Shown piece by piece: positions 11,924 to 19,178 of a DNA stretch of 21,261 nt. How positions within the stretch are numbered: position 1 is the stretch's first letter; every line of letters starts with the position of its first letter. Made by a program: the position numbers and the translations under genes. Under the pieces are notes generated by a model that was given only the letters and a program-made list of their open reading frames with translations, was not told where the DNA came from and did no database searches. The DNA comes from a virus, in the IMG/VR virus record IMGVR_UViG_3300030090_003838, positions 1 to 21,261 of that record; one strand, 5' to 3'.

Positions 11924-13637
11924 TTATGACATTGTATCCCAATCTTACATTACCTAGTGATCCATTCCAACTGAAACGACATTTCCAAGAGTGAATTTCC
12001 ACATCGTTTTCATTTCGATGAACTGTAATTCCTACGTCTGCTTTACTACTCCATGCGAAACTGCCTGATATATCAATGCCATTGACAACTCTTTTCTTTC
12101 CATCTCTGAGCATGGGCTTAGATGGGTGAGCCACAAAGAAAACCATGATGTCATGTTTCTTTGCATGAAGCTGTGTTTTAGTAAGCAGATCGCTGATGTA
12201 ATCAGTCTCTAATCCATTTGATCTATCACGATGTATGAAGTTATAAGGATCAATAACCAAACATCTAATGCCATATCTACATACTGCACTAGCGGATTTT
12301 TCTAACACCGCTTCGATTGTTGGCAACTCATCTCCCATATAATCTTGAAACAGTATATGATCGTTGATCCATGTTTCCGCAAAGTCTTTTTCTTCTTGGC
12401 TCATTCGTTGGTTTGCACCTTGAAAAAATGGTTTACCTGTTTTGAGTTGCATGAGTTGTACGCTATGCAGACTAGGACTTTTTTCAAAACTACAATAACA
12501 GGTTTTCCAACCATAAGTATTAGCCATGTTGACGACTAAGGAATCAATGAACGCTGACTTTCCATCACCAGCATAACCTGTAAAAATATAGAGTTGTCCA
12601 GTTGAAAGGGTGAACAGGCTATCAACGCTTTTGAACCCTGTCGAAACCCCTTTGGGTTTGCCTCCATCGTATAAGTTTTGTATCTGATCTTGGTAATGAT
12701 CGAGACTATGCAATCCGTGAAGGGGTATTTCCTCCGAACCAAGAACCATTTTTCTCAACGCTTCAGAACCCTCTGCCAACAATACCTCATTGGAATCTTT
12801 GAAGCCTCTGTAATCCATGCGATAACATTTAGCCATGTTCATTCTTCTAGCCAACTCTTGTGCCAAGACATCTCCAGCTTTGTCATTGTCTGTGGCAAGT
12901 ATGATTCGATTCACATTCTCAAACTTCTCTCTGTCCTCCCAAACATACTTGAACTTGGTATCTTCGCTTGGATGAACTTTTCCAGATTTGATCTTAGAAG
13001 GTGCGCCATTGGGTACAGAATAAACATCGATGTTCGCATAGTCTTTAAACGCTGTCTTTATGGCAAGGGCATCTATCTCTCCCTCTGTAATAACAACTGT
13101 ATCTTCTATCGTCTTCAACTCAGGATCAGGCTCATTGTTTCCCCAAAACTTATCAGAATTACCTTCCCACCAAAAAACTTTAGAGCCATTGGCACTTCTA
13201 TACTTGACCGCTTCTAACTCACCATCGCTTGAAACATAAGAAAAACCTATGACTGGTTTATATTTTCTTGTATGCAGGGTTGTGCCGTACTTGATTGCAG
13301 TTTGCAAGTGTATCCCTCTTTCCTCTAACCACTTAGCAGATTCACCTGTCATGTCGTTATCAGGGAGTTTATCAGGAGGGTTGTTCCCATTTGTCTTTGT
13401 GTTTTTATTCGTATTAGTATTGCCTTTAACAATTTCCATTTTGAATTTCCTCTCTTTGTTGATTACACCATTCTCTCCGCAATGATGGCAGTTATAAACG
13501 ATAGCATCATGGCTAACATTCACCGATAAAGGTTTATCTCTTTTGTGTTTTTTTCTTTGGTCGCTACACAATGGACAAACTACTTTGTGTTGTCCATATG
13601 ATAAATGATTCGTGGTCGCTTCTATTTGCTCAAGCAT
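11868..13637 (-). CDS. T7 gp4/Twinkle-like DNA primase-helicase, 589 aa
   Basis: The N-terminus has a zinc-binding domain with cysteine pairs CPLC (about 21-24) and CHHC (about 50-53). The TOPRIM primase domain follows, with VVITEGEIDALAI (about 180-192) and LATDNDKAGD (about 247-256). The DnaB-type helicase core has Walker A in FTGYAGDGKSAF (about 350-361), Walker B in CLVIDPYNF (about 455-463) and motif H3 in VFFVAHPSKP (about 496-505). The enzyme would prime and unwind at the phage fork. Its gene is preceded by AT-rich iteron-like repeats, and GAGGAG lies before the ATG at 13637. No DNA polymerase is visible in the window. Confidence 0.93.
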   Translation of the reverse strand: MLEQIEATTNHLSYGQHKVVCPLCSDQRKKHKRDKPLSVNVSHDAIVYNCHHCGENGVINKERKFKMEIVKGNTNTNKNTKTNGNNPPDKLPDNDMTGESAKWLEERGIHLQTAIKYGTTLHTRKYKPVIGFSYVSSDGELEAVKYRSANGSKVFWWEGNSDKFWGNNEPDPELKTIEDTVVITEGEIDALAIKTAFKDYANIDVYSVPNGAPSKIKSGKVHPSEDTKFKYVWEDREKFENVNRIILATDNDKAGDVLAQELARRMNMAKCYRMDYRGFKDSNEVLLAEGSEALRKMVLGSEEIPLHGLHSLDHYQDQIQNLYDGGKPKGVSTGFKSVDSLFTLSTGQLYIFTGYAGDGKSAFIDSLVVNMANTYGWKTCYCSFEKSPSLHSVQLMQLKTGKPFFQGANQRMSQEEKDFAETWINDHILFQDYMGDELPTIEAVLEKSASAVCRYGIRCLVIDPYNFIHRDRSNGLETDYISDLLTKTQLHAKKHDIMVFFVAHPSKPMLRDGKKRVVNGIDISGSFAWSSKADVGITVHRNENDVEIHSWKCRFSWNGSLGNVRLGYNVINGRYFEQEKIEDNFDWDI

Positions 13638-13653
13638 GATTAACTCCTCTACA

Positions 13654-13721
13654 TAGTATCTAATCTATTTAGTATCTAATAATTAAAACTATCTAGTATC
13701 TATATAGCTATATAGTATCTA
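13654..13721. repeat. Four iteron-like repeats (TAGTATCTA) with a 16-bp palindrome
   Basis: TAGTATCTA occurs at 13654-13662, 13670-13678, 13694-13702 and 13713-13721, all in the same orientation; an imperfect fifth (TAGTATCGA) begins near 13753. Between copies 3 and 4 lies CTATATAGCTATATAG (13700-13715), a perfect palindrome. The tract is extremely AT-rich and directly upstream of the primase-helicase gene. It could be an origin or a multi-site operator. Confidence 0.8.
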
Positions 13722-13732
13722 TATAGAGAGCC

Positions 13733-14002
13733 TTAATTATCTTTTACTATTTTAGTATCGATGATCCGTGCCAATCTATCTGCAATCTTTTTCCTTGTAA
13801 GCAAGGGATACTGAAACAGTTTGTGAACTGATTCCCTGACTTTATCGGATTGGATTTCTAGTGATGAACACAGATTATCAAAATCTTTTGTGTTAAAATA
13901 TTCTATTGCCTCTTGAGAAAGATGACTATCTTTTGATGCAATGTCTCTTACCGCCTGTTTAAGAATTGATGCCGATAGTGTTTTTCTTTCTTGATTTTCC
14001 AT
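13733..14002 (-). CDS. Conserved small phage protein, 89 aa
   Basis: ATG at 14002. The pattern ILKQAVRDIASKDSHLSQEA followed by I-E-Y-F-N-T-K-D-F-D-N-L-C is typical of a short uncharacterised protein seen in many phages and prophages (A-x-R-D-x-x-S-x-D, then a D-F-x-x-L-C helix). The C-terminal half is basic (LLTRKKIADRLARIIDTK). Its role is unknown; basic helices and position before the primase-helicase would suit DNA binding. No ribosome binding site is obvious before the ATG. Confidence 0.65.
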   Translation of the reverse strand: MENQERKTLSASILKQAVRDIASKDSHLSQEAIEYFNTKDFDNLCSSLEIQSDKVRESVHKLFQYPLLTRKKIADRLARIIDTKIVKDN

Positions 14003-14006
14003 AGAT

Positions 14007-14034
14007 CAAATATCTTAAATCATAATGTTGTCAA
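14007..14034 (-). promoter_or_regulatory. Sigma70-type promoter for the replication unit
   Basis: On the minus strand a perfect TTGACA (14034-14029) lies 16 bp from TATTTG (14012-14007). The predicted start falls almost on the ATG at 14002, so the mRNA would be nearly leaderless. The -10 is poor (4 of 6) and the call depends on the -35. Confidence 0.45.
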
Positions 14035-14070
14035 AATCAAATCTTCATGTTATCATCTTAAAATCATCAA

Positions 14071-14191
14071 TGTTGGTTAGGACACGAGCTACTGTAAAAT
14101 CCTTGACCTCTTTTAAATGAGAGTAAACAAGAGATAGGTTGTAGATGAAGGTGGGGATGAGAACTAGACCGAGTACCCATACTAACCAACA
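14071..14191 (+). ncRNA. Candidate structured 5' leader with a 10-bp closing stem
   Basis: TGTTGGTTAG (14071-14080) is perfectly complementary to CTAACCAACA (14182-14191), enclosing 101 bases. The right arm ends 10 bases before GAGGAGGAG, the ribosome binding site of the gene at 14210. Inside, small helices such as CTCT/AGAG (14109-14124) and GTGGG/CCCAU (14151-14179) can form. No known riboswitch class is recognised. A cis-regulatory leader is plausible but could be chance. Confidence 0.35.
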
Positions 14192-14209
14192 CCAAAAACT
14201 GAGGAGGAG

Positions 14210-14458
14210 ATGATGGACTTTGAAATCAAGAAGGGTATTCCTTTACCTAGAGAAAAAGGGCGACCAAGAAAGTACGACATACCGCTTGAGACAATGGAGG
14301 TTGACGATATGGTTATGGTCGAACTTCCGAAAACAAAAATCCAAATCGAACAAAAGATCATTAGGAACTTTGTCCTAAGATACACTCACAAAAACCCCAC
14401 AAAGAAATACACAGTAAGACAACTCGACAATGGCATTGGGGTTTGGAGAGTTAAGTGA
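14210..14458 (+). CDS. DUF7303-like phage protein, 82 aa
   Basis: ATG at 14210 behind GAGGAGGAG. The sequence follows a widespread small phage family: FEIKKGIPLPREKGRPRKYD, then L-E-T-M-E-V-D-D-M-V-M-V, and a C-terminal Y-T-V-R-Q-L-D-N-G-I-G-V-W-R-V. I recall this as the DUF7303 type; the name is less certain than the resemblance. The R-x-R-x-x-K-Y start may bind DNA. It opens the recombination operon and overlaps the next start (GTGA). Function unknown. Confidence 0.65.
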   Translation: MMDFEIKKGIPLPREKGRPRKYDIPLETMEVDDMVMVELPKTKIQIEQKIIRNFVLRYTHKNPTKKYTVRQLDNGIGVWRVK

Positions 14459-15339
14459 AGTACACTAATCACCACAATTTACCTGACGAGATTATCAGGG
14501 CAATAGAGAACGACCAATACGATAAAGGGGATTCAGTTATATCTATAACTGGATTGCTTCAGCCTCCTAGAATTAGACTGCTAAATAAAACACACGAAGA
14601 AGAACTGGTTGAGGACTATTCAGATCAAATATGGAAAATACTAGGTCAATCAGTACATACGATATTAGAACGAGCCAATGAGAACTATGAAGACACCATA
14701 ACTGAGGAGAGATACTTTGCTCAAGTCATGGGTTGGAAGATATCAGGGCAGACTGATAGTTTCTCAATGGAGGACAGAACGCTCAAAGATTATAAGATCA
14801 CTTCGGTATGGACAATCATATCTGCATCTAAGGGTGGGAAATCAGATTGGGAACAGCAACTCAACTCATACGCTTATCTGCATCACAGGGTGCATGGAGA
14901 GAGTATTGAGGCACTACAAATCATAGCAATCGCTAGAGACTGGAATAAGAGAGAAAGACAAAGAAGGGGTGGTGATTATCCTCCCTCACCTGTTTCAGTC
15001 ATTGACATACCTCTATGGACTTTTGAAGAACAAGAGGAGTTTGTTTATACAAGAGTAAAGCTACACCAAGATTGGGAGGTGAAATATCTTATGGATGAAA
15101 TACTTCCTGATTGTAGTGATGAGGATAGGTGGAAGAAAGACGATACATGGAGGGTGATGAAGAAAGGAAGGAAGTCAGCACTCCGAGTTTTATATTCAAA
15201 TGAAGATGCAGAACAATACATAGAGAACAGCGAACAAAAGGGTTTAACCATCGAACACGCTCTCGGTGAACCCATGAGATGTACTGGAAACTATTGTGGT
15301 GTTGCTGAATTTTGTAATCAATTCAAAGAGGAGAAATAA
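14455..15339 (+). CDS. PD-(D/E)XK exonuclease, Cas4/RecB-like, 294 aa
   Basis: The GTG start at 14455 overlaps the previous stop. Nuclease motifs appear in order: a histidine in GQSVHTILER, a glutamate in EERYFAQ, GQTDSF carrying the first acid, LKDYKIT as the D-x-K pair, and WEQQLNSYAYL as the RecB glutamine motif. Near the C-terminus, RCTGNYCGVAEFC holds three cysteines, as in Fe-S cluster Cas4/AddB nucleases; a fourth could be C in LPDCSDED. Its predicted role is resection of DNA ends to make single strands for the annealing protein encoded next. Confidence 0.85.
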   Translation: MKYTNHHNLPDEIIRAIENDQYDKGDSVISITGLLQPPRIRLLNKTHEEELVEDYSDQIWKILGQSVHTILERANENYEDTITEERYFAQVMGWKISGQTDSFSMEDRTLKDYKITSVWTIISASKGGKSDWEQQLNSYAYLHHRVHGESIEALQIIAIARDWNKRERQRRGGDYPPSPVSVIDIPLWTFEEQEEFVYTRVKLHQDWEVKYLMDEILPDCSDEDRWKKDDTWRVMKKGRKSALRVLYSNEDAEQYIENSEQKGLTIEHALGEPMRCTGNYCGVAEFCNQFKEEK

Positions 15340-16059
15340 ATGGATAAGAAAGAACTAACATTTAAAGAAATATGGGATACCTTGTACGAGATAGATGTGT
15401 CGAAACACACAGAGAAGAAAATGAATCTAACCTATCTCTCTTGGAGTAGGGCATGGACTTTACTTATGAAGGAGTATCCTCAAGCAACTTATACTTTCGT
15501 TGATTTCGAGGGTGTTCCATATAGGGCTTTACCTGATGGAACTACTGAGGTAGCTACACAAATAAAGATAGAAGATCATGTTAGGAGTATGCTTCTTCCG
15601 ATCATGGATCATAAGAACAACGCTGTCGAAAACCCAAATGCTAGACAAGTAAACGATAACCGAATGAGGTGTCTCGTTAAGAACTTAGCTATGTTTGGTT
15701 TAGGCATGAAAGTTTTTACACAATTTGAAGATCATCTTCCTGATCCTGAGAAGGACAAGAAACCAGTAGCAAAAAAGAAAACCAAGAAAGAAGAAGGGTT
15801 TGATGCCAATGGATCGCCAACAAAAGAAGAACCCAAGAAAGAAGACGATGTTTCAATGAACGAGGCATGGGCTAAAACTTTCGTTGAGGGCTTTGAAAAA
15901 ATGGTTGTTGCTTTCGATAAGGCTGAACAGGTCAAAGATTTCTATATGTCCAATGAACAAGACATACTTGCAATCAAAGATATAGACAAGAAATACAAGA
16001 AACAAATAGATGATATTGTTAAAAAACAAATACGATTAAAGGAGGATAACAATGGATGA
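15340..16059 (+). CDS. Sak-type (DUF1071, Rad52-like) single-strand annealing protein, 239 aa
   Basis: ATG directly follows the upstream stop, with GAGGAG as ribosome binding site. The family hallmarks are present: LTYLSWSRAWTLLMKEYPQA (about 29-48), V-P-Y-R-A-L-P-D-G, MLLPIMDHKNNAV, and MRCLVKNLAMFGLGMKV (about 108-124). These match the Sak group of phage recombinases, which form rings that anneal complementary single strands. A lysine/glutamate-rich linker (about 140-172) leads to a C-terminal helical tail. It lies between the exonuclease and the SSB-like gene, the usual recombination cassette order. Confidence 0.9.
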   Translation: MDKKELTFKEIWDTLYEIDVSKHTEKKMNLTYLSWSRAWTLLMKEYPQATYTFVDFEGVPYRALPDGTTEVATQIKIEDHVRSMLLPIMDHKNNAVENPNARQVNDNRMRCLVKNLAMFGLGMKVFTQFEDHLPDPEKDKKPVAKKKTKKEEGFDANGSPTKEEPKKEDDVSMNEAWAKTFVEGFEKMVVAFDKAEQVKDFYMSNEQDILAIKDIDKKYKKQIDDIVKKQIRLKEDNNG

Positions 16060-16408
16060 CAATAAAAAATTTAGAAACACAAAACATTGTGGAGGTGCAG
16101 TATTCAAAAATGGGTACAAAGACAATGATAAAAAGCCTGAGTGGGTTAATGCTGAGTTTGAGATTACTGGTGAGTTTATGAAGCCATTGATAAATGAGTA
16201 TAAAAAGAAATATGCTAATGACTCAACAACACCTGAAGCAGAAAGGACTGTATCATTCAATCTTGCCATGTGGGAAAGACAATCTAAAAATGGAAACCCA
16301 TACTTCTATCTTAAATTTGAGAAACAAATAGAAGATGAATCAGAAGAAATCATTGAACCAAAGGTCAATGAGAATGATGGATTCAACGATGACGACATCC
16401 CATTTTGA
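16052..16408 (+). CDS. SSB-like single-stranded DNA binding protein, 118 aa
   Basis: ATG at 16052 overlaps the annealing-protein stop by eight bases. The body (FEITGEFMKPLINEYKKKYA, TVSFNLAMWERQSKNGNPYF) suggests an OB-like fold. The C-terminus is acidic and ends DDDIPF, the conserved tip through which bacterial SSBs recruit repair and replication proteins. It is shorter than a cellular SSB and the fold is not obvious from sequence; the tip and context carry the call. Confidence 0.75.
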   Translation: MDDNKKFRNTKHCGGAVFKNGYKDNDKKPEWVNAEFEITGEFMKPLINEYKKKYANDSTTPEAERTVSFNLAMWERQSKNGNPYFYLKFEKQIEDESEEIIEPKVNENDGFNDDDIPF

Positions 16409-16409
16409 T

Positions 16410-16604
16410 ATGAGCAGACATTCAGATTTGATAATGGAAATCTCAGAGAACGTAGATGACTATGAGGTATTTCGATTTATGACTAGTTATAACTCTTTAT
16501 TGGAACAACTATCAGAAGTTGATGATGGGTTTGGAACAAGCAAACATGATCTACTAATGATCTATGTTTACCATATAATCAGAGAGTCAGAAAATGCCAG
16601 TTGA
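16410..16604 (+). CDS. Hypothetical protein, 64 aa
   Basis: ATG at 16410 begins one base after the SSB stop, but no ribosome binding site is clear; in-frame ATGs at 16368 and 16374 inside the SSB gene, behind AAAGG, are alternatives. The product (MSRHSDLIMEISENVDDYEV, TSYNSLLEQLSEVDDGFG) is acidic and helical. It overlaps the next gene by 11 bases. No family recognised. Confidence 0.55.
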   Translation: MSRHSDLIMEISENVDDYEVFRFMTSYNSLLEQLSEVDDGFGTSKHDLLMIYVYHIIRESENAS

Positions 16605-16926
16605 TAGCTACGTCAATCTCGAAAATCTGCTCGACAACATCAAGCAAAAACTTGAGGAGAGATCAGAAAGGCATAAGAAAAAAAAGGCTCAACATTGGGG
16701 GAGACAAGTCAAATGTTTTCATTCATTCGATACCACGAAAACTAATATGTGGTATGACGATAGAAGGGATGATGGAAGGGTTTCTGATATAAGTTATAAC
16801 GATGGATCAATCAAAAGAATTTTACATGACCACGATGATGAGGTCGTTTACTTCGAGCAAAACAAAACAAAGGGAAGCAGTTTGGTTGATCTATATCAAA
16901 GGATAAAGGTTAATAAATATGGATGA
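16594..16926 (+). CDS. Hypothetical protein, 110 aa
   Basis: ATG at 16594 lies within the end of the upstream gene. The N-terminal third is helical and strongly basic (QKLEERSERHKKKKAQHWGR); the rest is mixed (KCFHSFDTTKTNMWYDDRRD). A nucleic-acid contact by the basic helix is possible. No family recognised. It overlaps the following gene by eight bases inside the recombination operon. Confidence 0.65.
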   Translation: MPVDSYVNLENLLDNIKQKLEERSERHKKKKAQHWGRQVKCFHSFDTTKTNMWYDDRRDDGRVSDISYNDGSIKRILHDHDDEVVYFEQNKTKGSSLVDLYQRIKVNKYG

Positions 16927-17257
16927 GCAAATAGAATTATGGATGAACCGCATAAGAGAACTTTCAACTGTTATAGAAAAAGCTGAATACGAACTCGTAG
17001 CATCAGAGGCAGATGTAAAGAAGATCAATGCCACACTAAAAATGACCGCACTATCTGAGGGATTCAAAACCAACTCTGCTCAAGAGACTTACGCTGAGAA
17101 CCAAGACGAACTTTATAATGCGAGACTCAAAGTGGGTGTCGCAAAAGGTTTCTTGTCATCGGTTAAGCTACAAATCAGAGCATTAGAAATTGGGTTTGAG
17201 GAGTGGAGAACCAAGATGGTGAACGAGAGAGAAGAAAGAAAAAGATATGGGGCTTAA
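16919..17257 (+). CDS. Coiled-coil phage protein, 112 aa
   Basis: Nearly the whole product reads as two long helices: RELSTVIEKAEYELVASEAD and the segment around VAKGFLSSVKLQIRALEIGF, ending E-E-W-R-T-K-M-V-N-E-R-E-E-R-K-R. This helical-hairpin pattern with a terminal W-R-x-K-M is familiar from small phage proteins encoded near annealing proteins; their role is unknown to me. It overlaps the HNH gene by 11 bases. Confidence 0.65.
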   Translation: MDEQIELWMNRIRELSTVIEKAEYELVASEADVKKINATLKMTALSEGFKTNSAQETYAENQDELYNARLKVGVAKGFLSSVKLQIRALEIGFEEWRTKMVNEREERKRYGA

Positions 17258-17588
17258 AGGAAGAACACCAAACAAAGAAGAAAAACAACACATGGACAGG
17301 GTATGCACTATTGGGTGCATCGTATGTTTCAATCAGGGTTATATGTTCGTTCCATGCGAGATACATCACATAAATGGAAAGACAAAAGAGGGATGCCATT
17401 TCGAGGTACTTCCTCTTTGTTTTAAACATCACAGAGAAGGCAACTCAAAACCTCCATACATAAGCAGACATCCTTACAAGAAAAGGTTTGAGGATGCTTA
17501 TGGGAAAGAGGAAGAACTGCTAGAGAAAGTAAATCAGATAATAGGAGACAAAGAGTTTTATGACTCATTCGATGACATACCTTTCTAA
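17247..17588 (+). CDS. Ref-like HNH endonuclease, 113 aa, with an SSB-type C-terminal tip
   Basis: Cysteine pair CIVC (about 24-27), EIHHINGK (about 38-45), LPLCFKHHREG (about 56-66) and a HPYKKRFEDAYG block (about 74-85) follow the pattern of the Ref nuclease of phage P1, a RecA-dependent HNH enzyme. The order C-x-x-C, H-H, L-C-x-x-H-H fits a zinc-supported HNH site. Unusually, the protein ends DSFDDIPF, like the acidic tip of the SSB encoded at 16052. It belongs to the recombination operon. Confidence 0.78.
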   Translation: MGLKGRTPNKEEKQHMDRVCTIGCIVCFNQGYMFVPCEIHHINGKTKEGCHFEVLPLCFKHHREGNSKPPYISRHPYKKRFEDAYGKEEELLEKVNQIIGDKEFYDSFDDIPF

Positions 17589-17617
17589 AAGCCAACAGAG
17601 CGTCTTGGGTGAGAACT

Positions 17618-17649
17618 AAATATTTACTGGCATATATTCTTTGCTGGGG
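17618..17649 (-). repeat. Dispersed repeat, copy 4
   Basis: On the plus strand AAATATTTACTGG, then CATATATTCTTTGCTGGGG; the reverse complement matches the consensus core and its GAATAT half. It lies in the 102-base gap before the gene at 17691, in the opposite orientation to copies 1-3. Confidence 0.7.
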
Positions 17650-17690
17650 TGCAGAGACAAACACTAACCTTGAACTGATAGAGGACTAAC

Positions 17691-18029
17691 ATGAAGCCAC
17701 AAAGCGCAAAAGCAAAAGGAAGGAAACTACAACAATGGTTTACGGAACTTTTAATAGAAAGATTGAAACTGGACAAGGATGATCTTGAATCAAGACCTAT
17801 GGGTAGTCAGGGTGAAGATATAATCATGGGAAAAGAATCGAGAATAAAATTCCCTTACAGCATCGAGTGTAAAAATGTTGAGAGACTTAATGTTTGGGAT
17901 GCTTATTCTCAAGCAGAAGCGAACTGTAAAACCTATGAGCCATTGGTGGTAATCAAAAGAAACAGGAGTAAACCATTGGTGGTTGTAGATGCAGAACACT
18001 TTATTGAATTATACAGAGATAGAATATGA
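17691..18029 (+). CDS. PD-(D/E)XK endonuclease, Holliday-junction-resolvase-like, 112 aa
   Basis: The short sequence KAKGRKLQQWFTELLIERL, then SQGEDII (catalytic aspartate, about residue 43) and SIECKNV (E-x-K, about 57-63), is the minimal PD-(D/E)XK core found in phage resolvase-like nucleases. The later strand PLVVIKRNRSKPLVVVD completes the fold. In this operon it would cut branched DNA made by the annealing protein. GAGGA lies before the ATG, and the stop overlaps the next start (ATGA). Confidence 0.75.
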   Translation: MKPQSAKAKGRKLQQWFTELLIERLKLDKDDLESRPMGSQGEDIIMGKESRIKFPYSIECKNVERLNVWDAYSQAEANCKTYEPLVVIKRNRSKPLVVVDAEHFIELYRDRI

Positions 18030-18280
18030 GGAGAGGAGATATGATTAGATATTTTTGTGATGATTGTGGAAAGGAATTGGTAATAGACCAACATCCTTTG
18101 GATATGGAATGTGAGGTGGCAGAGGGTGTTGATCTTCTGTATCACGAAACTGGATTAGAGGTTCATTCATACGACAGAAGAACCGATGAGATGAGTTATC
18201 AACACCAATGCAAAAACTGTCATGTAAAAACCCACAAAGAAGAATCATTTTACTTTGATTTGCAAGGGAGTATGGCATGA
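18026..18280 (+). CDS. Small zinc-ribbon protein, 84 aa
   Basis: Two cysteine pairs, CDDC (about 11-14) and CKNC (about 62-65), are separated by about 48 residues, and a cysteine in DMECEV lies between. This is a treble-clef or ribbon-like zinc site. Overlapping starts and stops (ATGA) link it to both neighbours. Possibly DNA or protein binding; no family recognised. Confidence 0.65.
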   Translation: MRRGDMIRYFCDDCGKELVIDQHPLDMECEVAEGVDLLYHETGLEVHSYDRRTDEMSYQHQCKNCHVKTHKEESFYFDLQGSMA

Positions 18281-18483
18281 AGAACAAAGACAACATCAAC
18301 CCAAACTATTACAAAGAGGGCATACAAGTTACCGACTTCATACTGTCTTACAACATGGAGTGGTGTGAAGGAAACATCATTAAGTATGTAACAAGATACA
18401 AAGCCAAGAATGGGCTAGAGGATTTAAAGAAAGCCAAGTGGTACTTGGAAAAACTAATTGAAAAAACAAAGGGGGAGAAATGA
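18277..18483 (+). CDS. DUF3310 protein, 68 aa
   Basis: The whole protein is the DUF3310 domain: N-P-N-Y-Y-K-E-G-I-Q-V-T-D-F-I, then EGNIIKYVTRYKAKNGLEDL and KKAKWYLEKLI. This short helical family is very common in tailed phages, often near nucleotide-metabolism or recombination genes. It is sometimes annotated as a nucleotide kinase-like protein, though its function is not established. ATGA overlaps on both sides. Confidence 0.9.
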   Translation: MKNKDNINPNYYKEGIQVTDFILSYNMEWCEGNIIKYVTRYKAKNGLEDLKKAKWYLEKLIEKTKGEK

Positions 18484-18644
18484 AGAAGCTGACAGAACAG
18501 ATAATTGAGGACTTTGAAAAAACAATTAAACAAGAGAAAAAAAACATCGACCAGATAGATATTTTAAAAACATACTCAGAACCAGACAAAGAACTGGTTC
18601 GCATTGAGGCTTGTATAAATTTAAAACTAGAGGGTGACAAATGA
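18480..18644 (+). CDS. Hypothetical small helical protein, 54 aa
   Basis: A short frame starting with ATGA coupling to the DUF3310 gene behind GGGGGAG and ending in ATGA coupling to the next gene. It reads MKKLTEQIIEDFEKTIKQEK followed by K-N-I-D-Q-I-D-I-L-K, a single charged coiled-coil-like helix, and then ELVRIEACINLKLEGDK. Tight packing on both sides supports its being translated. Function unknown. Confidence 0.6.
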   Translation: MKKLTEQIIEDFEKTIKQEKKNIDQIDILKTYSEPDKELVRIEACINLKLEGDK

Positions 18645-18808
18645 ATGAATACGATGAAATGACATTGAAAGTGATGGAAGATATAGTGGATGCTGACTTA
18701 GATGAATACCAAGTAAAACAACTAATTATGTTTTTGATTGCTGGAACATTGACTTATGACACAGCAAGAAAAACAGCCGAGCAAATTGTTGAGAGGTGTT
18801 CAAAATGA
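18641..18808 (+). CDS. Hypothetical small acidic protein, 55 aa
   Basis: Coupled by ATGA at both ends. It reads MNEYDEMTLKVMEDIVDADL, then E-Y-Q-V-K-Q-L-I-M-F-L-I-A-G-T and TYDTARKTAEQIVERCSK. It is likely three short helices, the middle one rather hydrophobic. No family recognised. Confidence 0.6.
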   Translation: MNEYDEMTLKVMEDIVDADLDEYQVKQLIMFLIAGTLTYDTARKTAEQIVERCSK

Positions 18809-18984
18809 AAACATTTAGTGTGTTACAGTCTGCAAGTTATGGACAATGGGTTAAGGTAAAAGCTAACAACAAAGAAGAAGCAATAAAAAAAGTAAATGAT
18901 GGTGATTGGACTGATGAAGATATTGTTTCTTCTGAATTAGTAATTCGTGAAACAACAGGTGATGTAGAGGAGGTATCTGAATGA
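18805..18984 (+). CDS. Hypothetical small protein, 59 aa
   Basis: Start set at ATG 18805 because it overlaps the upstream stop (ATGA); a GTG at 18796 is possible but lies inside the previous gene. The product (MKTFSVLQSASYGQWVKVKA, NNKEEAIKKVNDGDWTDEDI) has a beta-alpha-beta pattern of the kind seen in small phage proteins with an N-x-E-E-A-x-x helix. The tail is acidic. Function unknown. Confidence 0.62.
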   Translation: MKTFSVLQSASYGQWVKVKANNKEEAIKKVNDGDWTDEDIVSSELVIRETTGDVEEVSE

Positions 18985-19178
18985 AAACTTATAAAACTTA
19001 TAAAATTTATTTCGATTATAGCCAATGGGGTATGCCCGAACTTGGCAAAGTATATCAAGGAACTACAAATGATTTAGATGCTTGGCTAGAAGAAGGTAAT
19101 AAACTTATTAGAGCAAAAAATGGTTTTATGAAAGAAGAGACACTTGATGATTATATAATTGAGGAGGTATCTGCATGA
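18981..19178 (+). CDS. Hypothetical small protein, 65 aa
   Basis: GAGGAGGTATCTGAATGA couples it to the previous gene. It reads MKTYKTYKIYFDYSQWGMPE, then NDLDAWLEEGNKLIRAKNGF, and ends IIEEVSA. It is an alpha/beta product with a lysine/tyrosine-rich first strand. The ends of this and the upstream gene are similar (E-E-V-S) because both end in a ribosome binding site GAGGAGGTATCTG. No family recognised. Confidence 0.62.
   Translation: MKTYKTYKIYFDYSQWGMPELGKVYQGTTNDLDAWLEEGNKLIRAKNGFMKEETLDDYIIEEVSA

Noticed and set aside
12678-13217. 179-codon plus-strand frame opposite the primase-helicase
   Set aside because: It is a shadow of a gene with full domain motifs on the other strand and has no ribosome binding site or recognisable product.
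17591-17609. Possible fifth hammerhead: CCAA followed closely by TCTTGG
   Set aside because: Only the stem I arms and TC are present; there is no CUGANGA or GAAA core between them. It may be a decayed remnant or chance.
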